A stretch of DNA of 64,000 nucleotides from Fumia sp045121595 (GTDB lineage Bacteria; Bacillota; Clostridia; Oscillospirales; Ruminococcaceae), in the NCBI GenBank assembly GCA_045121595.1, contig JBGVGI010000012.1:62001-126000 (forward strand). The letters run 5' to 3'. Positions 56,816 to 64,000 of this stretch are shown here, one piece after another. Positions within the stretch are counted from its first letter, which is position 1, and every line of letters starts with the position of its first letter. A program made the translations under genes and the position numbers. The notes beneath the pieces were generated by a model that saw only the letters and a program-made list of their open reading frames with translations, had not been told where the DNA came from and searched no databases.

Positions 56816-58150
56816 TTAGTTGATGGGTTTTGCATCAGCGATAGGCTGAACTTTTTCCTGAACAGCTTTTGTAGCCATTTCTACTGTGTAGTTAGCAGGA
56901 TCTGTGAACACTTTGTTCATTTCGTCAGCAACAACACCGAGGTATTCGTCAACGTAAGCAAGCATCGGGAAACCTTTTACGTTGGGGTTCTTCATCATTT
57001 CTGCGATTTCTTTCTTGATGGGGTCTACTGTATCCAAAGTCTGGATATAGTCGAGAGCGGATACACGAGTCATCATAGCACCCTTACCATTCATACCCTC
57101 AGCAAGTGTAGCAGCAACGTTTTTACCTGTCATCCAGGAAAGGAGCTTCCATGCATCTTCTTTGGAGTTTTTGTTTTCGTTGTTCATCATAAATGCTCTG
57201 ATTGTGCAGAACATAGAACCTTCGAGTTCAGGTTTGCCATCGGGATAAGGTACGAATGTTACGCCGTATTCAAAATCTTCGGGAGCATATTTAGCAACGT
57301 CATCAGGAATCCATTCGCCACCGAACTGCATTGCAACTTTATTGGAAACGAAAGGCATCTGAGCGCCTGTGCCGAGACTTGTTTTGAAAGTCTGTAATTT
57401 GTCGTAACCGATTTCGTTGTAGATGTCAACCTGCCACTGGTAAGCTTCTCTCATTTCGGGAGTATCGAATGTGATTTCGTTTGTTTCCATATTGATCCAT
57501 TCAGCACCGGCTGCGATGGGCCACAATACGTTATCAAGCCAGGGGTAGTCAGGAATGTAACCTGCACGTGTGATGAAACCATTTTCATCATAAGTTGTGA
57601 GGTCTACAGCGAGTTTTTTGAGTTCGCCTGTTGTTTTGGGAACTTCAACGCCTTCTTCTTCCATAATCTTCTTGTTGTAGTAAAGCTCAGAAGAGTTGAA
57701 AGACAAAGGAATAGAATAGATTCTACCTTTGTATGTAGCTCTGTCCCAAGCAGCGGGGATAAAGTCATCTTTATCAAATTCAGCATCGTTGTTTACAAAA
57801 TCTGTAAGGTCAGCGATAATGCCTTCTGAACCCCATACACCTGCTGTCTGCCACTGAGCCTGAACAAGGTCAGGACCGGAACCGGAAGCGAGAGCTGTCA
57901 TAATTTTTTCTGCTTTTACAGCACCTACAACTTTAACGTCATAGCCTTCGTTGTTTGCAACAAAATCGTTTGCTGCTTTCAAATAACGCTGATAGTTGGA
58001 AGTTTCTTCCTGGTCTTCAGCGTCTGTTACCCATACTTCAAGGTGAACGTCACCTTCAGTTGTGGGTTTGCTTGCTTCATTGCCGCAACTTGCCATAAGG
58101 GAAACTGCCATAACACAAGCAAGCATTGCAGAGATAATTCTCTTGAGCAT
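56816..58150 (-). CDS. Sugar-binding lipoprotein (ABC solute-binding family 1), paralogue 2
   Basis: A 444-residue lipoprotein with lipobox LMASC and the same fold as paralogue 1 (LEVWVTDAEDQEETSNYQRYLKAANDF, GRIYSIPLSFNSSELYYN, KVAMQFGGEWIP). Differences cluster in the first 60 residues and in the probable ligand pocket (NGEKMPDEV versus GGEWIPDDV), suggesting related but distinct ligands. It stands between the two giant-protein genes, with its own terminator and probably its own promoter, and without transporter partners. ATG 58150 follows TGGAGGAG. Confidence 0.92.
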   Translation of the reverse strand: MLKRIISAMLACVMAVSLMASCGNEASKPTTEGDVHLEVWVTDAEDQEETSNYQRYLKAANDFVANNEGYDVKVVGAVKAEKIMTALASGSGPDLVQAQWQTAGVWGSEGIIADLTDFVNNDAEFDKDDFIPAAWDRATYKGRIYSIPLSFNSSELYYNKKIMEEEGVEVPKTTGELKKLAVDLTTYDENGFITRAGYIPDYPWLDNVLWPIAAGAEWINMETNEITFDTPEMREAYQWQVDIYNEIGYDKLQTFKTSLGTGAQMPFVSNKVAMQFGGEWIPDDVAKYAPEDFEYGVTFVPYPDGKPELEGSMFCTIRAFMMNNENKNSKEDAWKLLSWMTGKNVAATLAEGMNGKGAMMTRVSALDYIQTLDTVDPIKKEIAEMMKNPNVKGFPMLAYVDEYLGVVADEMNKVFTDPANYTVEMATKAVQEKVQPIADAKPIN

Positions 58151-58263
58151 AATAAAACTCCTCCATTTTAAAATTCAGGATAAAATCCTGTTTTAAATAC
58201 TGAAATCCTCAACTTTTCCAGTATTCATAACAATATTTTACCATATCATAAAAGCACCCAAAA

Positions 58264-58296
58264 TGTCATTTTGTTCTATTTTCTTGTCATTTTGTT
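58264..58296. repeat. Direct repeats TGTCATTTTGTT x2, 21-bp period
   Basis: Two exact 12-bp copies (58264-58275 and 58285-58296), start-to-start 21 bp, i.e. two helical turns. They lie ~115-145 bases upstream of paralogue 2, just above a TAAAAT -10-like box (minus strand). This arrangement suits a regulator binding as tandem protomers on one DNA face. Confidence 0.5.
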
Positions 58297-58308
58297 GGAT
58301 AAAGCAAA

Positions 58309-58332
58309 ACGGCTCCTATTAAGGAGCCGTCT
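58309..58332 (-). terminator. Terminator of the right-hand giant protein gene
   Basis: ACGGCTCCT / AGGAGCCGT with a TAAT-type loop, followed by TTTTGCTTT on the minus strand. Confidence 0.85.
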
Positions 58333-58365
58333 TGTAAGAAAAAGAGATATTAGAGGGGTGATGAA

Positions 58366-61300
58366 TTATTTAATCCAAGCGCCGTCTGAAGCTAATTTAT
58401 AGCCGTCAACGGTTGTGTTTTTGAGCATCTTTCCGTTTGCGGGGTCAAGATAGTACCAACTGCCTTTAACCATCTGCCAGCCTGTTGCCATAGCACCTGA
58501 TTCTGTGAGATAGTACCAGTCATTGTTAACAAGTACCCATCCCGTTGCCATAGCGCCACTGTTTACGAAGTAATACCAGTTACCATTTACTTCTGCCCAA
58601 CAAGACTTAGCCATAGCGCCGTTTGAGAGCATATAGTACCATCTGCCATTATCAAGTACCCAACCTGTCTTCATAGCACCATCTGTGCCGAAGTAGTACC
58701 AGACGTTGTCTACCTTGTACCAGCCGAACTTAGCCATAACACCGCTTGATTTGAGGTAGTACCAGGTGTTCTGATCTTTAATCCAGCCGGTTTCCATATA
58801 GCCGTCGGCACCTAAATAATACCATTCGCCGTTAACTTCTGCCCAGCCTTTGACGAAGTTGCCTTCTGCATCTTTAAGCTGATAGCCGTTATTTCCTGTA
58901 AACCATACGTAACCTTCTTCGGAGCGGACTGCTGTATCCACTACTTCCTCAACGGGTTCTTTATAGTAGGAGCCTCCCCCACCGCCGTTTGAAGCATTAC
59001 CTGAAGCGTTGTCGATAAATTTATCGCCTATAAATCCCGTTTCGCCCTGACGCTGTTCAAAGATTTCTTCAGTACCTACACGGTCTGTAGGAACACCGTC
59101 TGTATAGTTACTTGCATAGTTTTTGGGTGTGTAAGTACCCTTCATAATCTGGTAAGCATAGTCGTAAGCGGAACGAAGAAGCGGATTTTCGGAGAATGCC
59201 GCATTGGTAAGACCTCTTAATGCGATATACCAGTTTCTGTAACAATTATCGCCATCCATACCATTATCGTATGCACCGTTAAGATAGTCAATCCACTGGT
59301 TATACTTCATAATATCGGTTGTGAAACGTTCGTCACATTCCATTTCAAGGCCGATGTGTGAGTAGTTGATAGCACGTGCAACGGCATCGAGGTAATCGTT
59401 ACCAAGCTCGGATTTACCGCCGATTTCAGTAGGACTGTTAAAGAAGTGGTTCGGCTGAAGCGCAACTGCATCAAAGCCGATATCCTCGCCCCAATGATAA
59501 CCATTTGCGGAGTTGAAAGGAATCCAGTACATCTTGTAGCCAAGCTCGTGAGCACGGTCCACACAGTATCTTGGAACTGCGGGGAGATAACCTACCTGTT
59601 CGGGGAGGTAATAGAAACCTGCAAATTCAACGTATTCAAGGTCTTTTATGTTTTCTTCATAAAGCTCAAGTGCTCTTTCAAACCAATAGTCTGCAACAAT
59701 CTGCCAACCCACTTTTTCATCGGTAGGATAGTTATAATAATGGCTTGTAGGAACAGCAGTATCGTAATACTGACCGTTGATAGGTCCGAATTTATCGCCG
59801 TTTTTACCGTCAGCACCGGGGTGCATAACGATAAACTTAACCTTGTAATTGGGATCACCCAGTTCTTCGGAAGCAATTTTAGCCGCTTTGTTAAGCTCGT
59901 AAACGTCTCCGTCAGGACCGAGAGTTTTATTTAAGTACCATTCCCAGGCATCAACAGACTGCGGATAATATTTATGACCTGCGTCACCACTGTAAGATGC
60001 TCCCACCTTATCACTAAGGCCCAAGAACATTACTGCATCAAACATTGTGTCAACAGCATTACCCTCTTTGTCGATATAGGTAAGATAAGGACGGAAATGA
60101 TAATCCTTCCAGTCACCTCTTGACTGTTGAGATTCAGCATCAATTCTGTACCAGCCGTTGTAGCAAAGGAGCATATCCTGAATATATCCTGTCTGTTCAC
60201 CTGCTTTAAGATAATCTCTGCCTGTATCAAGGTTTCTTTCGGTGCCTTCAATTACTTCGTAAGCACCTTCCTGATAAGTTTCGTAACCGTAAACTTCGAT
60301 TTCATCAAGAGCCGCAGTTCTTAAAGCTTCGATATCAAGACGGATATATCTTGTTTTTACTGTAGGATATTCTTTAATGGTATCAATGGGTGTCTGAGGT
60401 GTTCCGTCGGGGAATTTCTGACCCGTCCAGTCGGAACGCCAACCGAAGTTACAAGTACCACCATTCCACGCTCTTCCTACGTGCCACTGACGTGAAAGCA
60501 TAAACCATTCTTCGGGACATTCGTCACCCGTTTCGTTGGTAGCATAAGTCCATACAGTCCAGGGGAATTCCGAGGTACCACCGAAGCTTCTTGAAATAAA
60601 CTTAGTTCTTACTTCGGAAACGTACATCTCTTTACCAAGGTCAATTACGTAACCCTGAATAACGCTTCTGCTTCCTGCATGGTTGGGGATTTCATGGTAA
60701 TCCTGCTTAATCATAACCCAGGCGGGGTCTGCGTTATTTGTAACGTCACCTCTGATACCGTCAGTAAGCTGAACTTCGCCGATATCGGGCTGTTCAGTTT
60801 TCTGTGAAGAAGGAAGTGAGTAATACTTCTTGCCGAGTGCCAAGTTACCGAATCCGCTTGAAGAGAGTACAAAGCTTGAGTCGGTTGTCTGTCCTCTTTT
60901 ACCGTTAATCTTCACTTCGTCGATACAAGCGTAGATACCTGCTTCATCAGGGGTATCAAAGGAAACTTTAATCCATTTAGCGTAAACTTTGGTAGCACCT
61001 TCAGTTTTAGCAGAGAATCCGTCACGTTCGCCATTCCAGATAAGCTCAACGTTACCGTCATCAGTAACGTCAGCAACCTCAGCAAACTCATCCCAGGTTG
61101 CACCATCGTGAGAAGCGAAAAGTTTAATATTTTTAGGAGTTGTAAGGTTATTTTCCGCATCGTTTTTAGAACTTATAATAACTTCACTTACAGAGTTTGT
61201 CGATTCCATATTAAAGAGCATTTCAACCTTGTTGAAGTGGGATTTATCAGCCTTTGCAAAGCCTGACCAGTTATTATCGTACTTGTTGCCCGACTGCATA

Positions 61301-64000
61301 TAAAGTCCGTCGGTGAAGATGCCCTTAACGTTTCCGTAATCTGCAGAACGGGAAACACTGTAATCCTTTTTATAAACAAGGTTGTACTCAGCACCCATAT
61401 CAGGATCAAGCTCGTAGTCGCCGTACTCCATCATTTCCTTGTAAACGCAGATTTCGTCAAGACAAAATCTTTCGGGAACAATAAGAGTAAACTTAATATA
61501 CTGTGCATAAGCTTTTTCACCGTCGAGTGTATAGTTCATACGGTTTATGCCGTTTGGAACGTCGTAGTAAGTCTGGTTGGCATACAGATTCCAGTGAACT
61601 TTATCGGTTGAATACTCAACTTTTATATTCATGGGAACGTGAACACTGAATTCAAAACCGTTTGACTGCAAAGTACCGATCTGAATCTGTTCAAAATCTT
61701 TTACTCCGCCCAAATCAACCAAAACTTCAAAATCTCTGTCAAAGCCCATTTCATCGTAAGCGGGATCGTATCCTGCCCACGCATCGTTTGAGTAAAGGTG
61801 AGTACCGCGTTTACCATCTGTGAGCTCTTTGTTGTCGGTATCGTAATAGAGAATTTCGGTTCTTTCGGTTGCTTTACCTTTATCAAGCAAAACTTCCATA
61901 CCTGAACCCCAGGAGGTCTGATAATCTGCACCGAGAGCCAAGTTATTTGTATCAACGTATTCTTCATCAGCATCCTGTGCAAAATAGGTCTGGTTTTTCA
62001 AAACTTCGATTTCGTCTGCATAAACTTTTTCAAAAGAATCAAAGATAAGCTTTATAAATCTTCCCTTTTCTTTCTGTCCTAAAGCAAACTTATAATTACT
62101 TACAGTTGCGTTTTCAACAGAAAGTCCCGTAACAGAAACGTTACCGAGTTCTTCGTAATCTTCACCGTTTTCGGAAACGGCTACGTTGATTGAATCGGGA
62201 AGGAATGCTCTGTTATCAGGATCGTGCAAAAATCTTACGTTTAACTGTTCAAACTCAAGATTTGCACCGAGGTCGATAACAACTTCGTCGTTAAGCTCTG
62301 CCCACGCTTCATCACTTATATCAGCTGTGGCAAATTTGCCATCGGTAAGCTTTGTAGTCACTTCGTCACCGATTTTAGCCTCTTTACGTTCTGCGAGGTT
62401 GTTGTCAGCCATTTCAAGGTTACTCAAAGGATTTCTGAGAATCTGGATTTCGGAAACGAAGTTCCAGCCTTTACCTTTGACAACTTCATATTTAACGTAT
62501 CTTGCAGAAACCTTTTCAGGAGCAGTTGCAACGTATTCGTAAAGGGTGTCAACCGCAGGTCTTACAAGACTGTCGGTAGTAAGGACCGTCCAGTTTTCCT
62601 TATCGTCGGAGTAAGAAACGGAAACGATATCGGAAACGAAAATACTGGGACCGGGGCTATTTAAGAGAGTAGCTCTTACTTCAGAAAAGCTTGTCGTTTC
62701 GCCGAGGTCAAAGATAACGAAAAATTCACCTGTGAAACCTGTCCACTTCTGGTCAGTGTAAGAAAGTCCACCGATCAAAGCATCGTTAAGTTCTTTATTG
62801 CCGCTATCGGGATAGTAACCGAAAGAGTCAGCTCTTGAGTATTCGTACGTAGCAGAGGTTGCTATATTATTTTCCTTTGTGATTTTAAGAGTACCCGTAG
62901 GTGTCATACCTGTAAGTTCTTCATAAACTTCAATTTCGTCCATAAAGAGCCATGCACCGTAATCGGCAATTGTAAATTTAAGGGATTTAACCTTCAAAGC
63001 AACGTCGTCGGGAACTGCAAAGATGTCTGTTGCTCTGCCGTTTTCCTCTTCAACGCCTGAAACTGTATAGATAATCTCCCATTCGTCGCCCATAAGGGCT
63101 TCGATTTTCATATACTGGTATACTTTAATACCTGCAGGACTGTTTACAAACGTAGAGAAGTTAATTTCTTTAATATTTTTTTCAGAATCAAAATCAAAAA
63201 CAAGTTCAAGCTTTTTGTTAGGAACGGAATTATGGAAACCTACGTTGGTAGCAGTCTGCCAACTCTTTCCTGTAACGCCGTCGGTAAGCTTTGTGTGATT
63301 AAAGTCGGGGTAAGAGTTGTGGAAGTGACCGCCGTTAGCGTAAGTATCGTTTATTGCGTTTGTAGTATACTGCATACCTGCAATGATACTGTCTCGCTTG
63401 ATTTCTTTTACAGTAACGGTACATTCTTTTGAAGTTGCATATTTTTTGTAAATATCCTCAACAGTGTTTGTAACAACAACGTAATATTTACCACTGTCTG
63501 CAACTTTTACGTTTTCGATAACGAGAACGTTGCTGTTTTCGCCGATTTCATTGCCGTCTTTGTACCACTGGTAAGAAAGTGTACCACCGTCATTGTTTGA
63601 AGCTTCCACTTCGAGGGTGAGTGTATCTCTGTAAATAAGATTTACACTGCTTAAAAGGTCTTTATTTATTACGGGTTCCTTGATTGTAACGTCTTTCGGG
63701 AATACAACAAGGTTACATACGTTTGAGTTTACCTGCTTTGTAAGGGAGTTATAGGAGTTTGTAACAACACAGTAGTATGCACCCGTATCTTCGGAAACAG
63801 CGGAAGAGATAACGAGTTTTTTACCTGTTTCTCCTTCCAAAGCTTCACCGTCTTTATACCACTGATAGGAAAGCACACCTGTATCAGTTATAGTTGCATT
63901 TACTTCGAGTGTGATTTCATCATCTTCGTTTTTATCAAGAGTAGCGGGAAGATCAACTGTAATTTTTGGTTCAACGGGTTCTACAGCAGAATCACCGAAA
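58366..64000 (-). CDS. Giant surface protein, paralogue of 51032-56644 (N-terminus off window)
   Basis: The frame stays open to the right edge, so 1,877 codons are visible and the start is missing. Visible order: an Ig-like domain (SYQWYKDGEALEG) cut by the edge, a second Ig-like (SYQWYKDGNEIGE), about six to seven discoidin-like domains with KLTDG...FMDEIEV patterns, a DUF4855 domain (MLLCYNGWYRID, FAGFYYLPE, GLEMECDERF), a GGGGSYY linker and seven to eight wall-binding repeats ending NTTVDGYKLASDG. The C-terminal 200 residues are nearly the same as in the paralogue; the N-terminal parts diverge more in domain number and sequence. GTG 63876 is only an internal Val codon. Function as for the paralogue: predicted surface glycan binding and possible hydrolysis. 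Confidence 0.83.
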   Translation of the reverse strand, partial: FGDSAVEPVEPKITVDLPATLDKNEDDEITLEVNATITDTGVLSYQWYKDGEALEGETGKKLVISSAVSEDTGAYYCVVTNSYNSLTKQVNSNVCNLVVFPKDVTIKEPVINKDLLSSVNLIYRDTLTLEVEASNNDGGTLSYQWYKDGNEIGENSNVLVIENVKVADSGKYYVVVTNTVEDIYKKYATSKECTVTVKEIKRDSIIAGMQYTTNAINDTYANGGHFHNSYPDFNHTKLTDGVTGKSWQTATNVGFHNSVPNKKLELVFDFDSEKNIKEINFSTFVNSPAGIKVYQYMKIEALMGDEWEIIYTVSGVEEENGRATDIFAVPDDVALKVKSLKFTIADYGAWLFMDEIEVYEELTGMTPTGTLKITKENNIATSATYEYSRADSFGYYPDSGNKELNDALIGGLSYTDQKWTGFTGEFFVIFDLGETTSFSEVRATLLNSPGPSIFVSDIVSVSYSDDKENWTVLTTDSLVRPAVDTLYEYVATAPEKVSARYVKYEVVKGKGWNFVSEIQILRNPLSNLEMADNNLAERKEAKIGDEVTTKLTDGKFATADISDEAWAELNDEVVIDLGANLEFEQLNVRFLHDPDNRAFLPDSINVAVSENGEDYEELGNVSVTGLSVENATVSNYKFALGQKEKGRFIKLIFDSFEKVYADEIEVLKNQTYFAQDADEEYVDTNNLALGADYQTSWGSGMEVLLDKGKATERTEILYYDTDNKELTDGKRGTHLYSNDAWAGYDPAYDEMGFDRDFEVLVDLGGVKDFEQIQIGTLQSNGFEFSVHVPMNIKVEYSTDKVHWNLYANQTYYDVPNGINRMNYTLDGEKAYAQYIKFTLIVPERFCLDEICVYKEMMEYGDYELDPDMGAEYNLVYKKDYSVSRSADYGNVKGIFTDGLYMQSGNKYDNNWSGFAKADKSHFNKVEMLFNMESTNSVSEVIISSKNDAENNLTTPKNIKLFASHDGATWDEFAEVADVTDDGNVELIWNGERDGFSAKTEGATKVYAKWIKVSFDTPDEAGIYACIDEVKINGKRGQTTDSSFVLSSSGFGNLALGKKYYSLPSSQKTEQPDIGEVQLTDGIRGDVTNNADPAWVMIKQDYHEIPNHAGSRSVIQGYVIDLGKEMYVSEVRTKFISRSFGGTSEFPWTVWTYATNETGDECPEEWFMLSRQWHVGRAWNGGTCNFGWRSDWTGQKFPDGTPQTPIDTIKEYPTVKTRYIRLDIEALRTAALDEIEVYGYETYQEGAYEVIEGTERNLDTGRDYLKAGEQTGYIQDMLLCYNGWYRIDAESQQSRGDWKDYHFRPYLTYIDKEGNAVDTMFDAVMFLGLSDKVGASYSGDAGHKYYPQSVDAWEWYLNKTLGPDGDVYELNKAAKIASEELGDPNYKVKFIVMHPGADGKNGDKFGPINGQYYDTAVPTSHYYNYPTDEKVGWQIVADYWFERALELYEENIKDLEYVEFAGFYYLPEQVGYLPAVPRYCVDRAHELGYKMYWIPFNSANGYHWGEDIGFDAVALQPNHFFNSPTEIGGKSELGNDYLDAVARAINYSHIGLEMECDERFTTDIMKYNQWIDYLNGAYDNGMDGDNCYRNWYIALRGLTNAAFSENPLLRSAYDYAYQIMKGTYTPKNYASNYTDGVPTDRVGTEEIFEQRQGETGFIGDKFIDNASGNASNGGGGGSYYKEPVEEVVDTAVRSEEGYVWFTGNNGYQLKDAEGNFVKGWAEVNGEWYYLGADGYMETGWIKDQNTWYYLKSSGVMAKFGWYKVDNVWYYFGTDGAMKTGWVLDNGRWYYMLSNGAMAKSCWAEVNGNWYYFVNSGAMATGWVLVNNDWYYLTESGAMATGWQMVKGSWYYLDPANGKMLKNTTVDGYKLASDGAWIK

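Noticed and set aside
59446..59934. 162-residue plus-strand frame inside the giant DUF4855 gene
   Set aside because: It is antisense to a conserved domain, with no translation signals and no recognisable family.
63876..64000. Start of the right-hand giant protein at GTG 63876
   Set aside because: The frame stays open to the window edge and the upstream codons continue an Ig-like domain; GTG there is an internal Val.

Overview
The window looks like a chromosomal segment of an endospore-forming member of the Clostridia, most likely a gut-associated relative of the Oscillospiraceae/Ruminococcaceae. The evidence is a moderately AT-rich genome, strong AGGAGG-type ribosome binding sites, TTGACA/TATAAT promoters often with an extended TGn -10, a Met T-box, and Clostridia/Bacilli gene orders: ligA-gatCAB, recJ-rel-dtd-MBL-hemZ, and the sporulation/division cluster yabM-mazG-(HU)-yabO-yabP-yabQ-divIC-yabR. 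Taxonomy is inferred from gene content only.

Region by region. 1-7.1 kb: an HD-GYP protein that runs off the left edge (HD-GYP, degenerate SDR, membrane segments, probably a PelD-type c-di-GMP receptor), a small unknown protein, cardiolipin synthase, then T-box-controlled metG translationally linked to a His-rich metal permease. 7.1-10.3 kb: a Cys-rich unknown protein, a TIM-barrel sugar isomerase and a surface protein with wall-binding repeats. 10.4-17 kb: ligA-gatCAB on the minus strand and a GT4 glycosyltransferase on the plus strand. 17-22.7 kb: a cation/proton antiporter and a complete MacA-MacB-TolC-like export operon. 22.8-24.2 kb: tRNA-Leu(UAA) followed by a small island in which two many-hairpin repeat arrays flank a four-helix-bundle (S23) gene and a small pyrophosphatase-like gene. 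24.2-26.3 kb: lipid genes, a REP-like element and an independently promoted structured RNA (6S-like or attenuator-like) ahead of a 49-residue protein. 26.3-32.7 kb: a clan GH-D-like glycosidase and the yab/divIC cluster. 32.7-39.9 kb: zinc-ribbon protein, hemZ, MBL hydrolase, dtd, rel, recJ. 40-45.8 kb: two tandem sialidase-fold proteins and adhE plus a small-molecule kinase behind a Rex-type operator. 45.8-49.5 kb: cinA and a copper P-type ATPase whose last 67 codons look like an in-frame copper chaperone with its own start. 49.5-64 kb: a duplicated two-gene module, each half a giant secreted protein (discoidin and Ig-like domains, a DUF4855 glycosidase-like domain, wall-binding repeats) followed by an orphan sugar-binding lipoprotein.

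How it fits together: the left and central parts are housekeeping (translation, DNA ligation and repair, stringent response, division and sporulation) mixed with envelope lipid and export functions. The right third is accessory and glycan-facing: surface-anchored giant DUF4855 proteins, lipoprotein sugar binders without permeases, sialidase-fold proteins and a GH-D-like glycosidase suggest complex-glycan binding and foraging. The least described items are the duplicated DUF4855/solute-binder module, the repeat-flanked S23/pyrophosphatase island, the HD-GYP/SDR/PelD-like fusion and the structured RNA at 25.85 kb.
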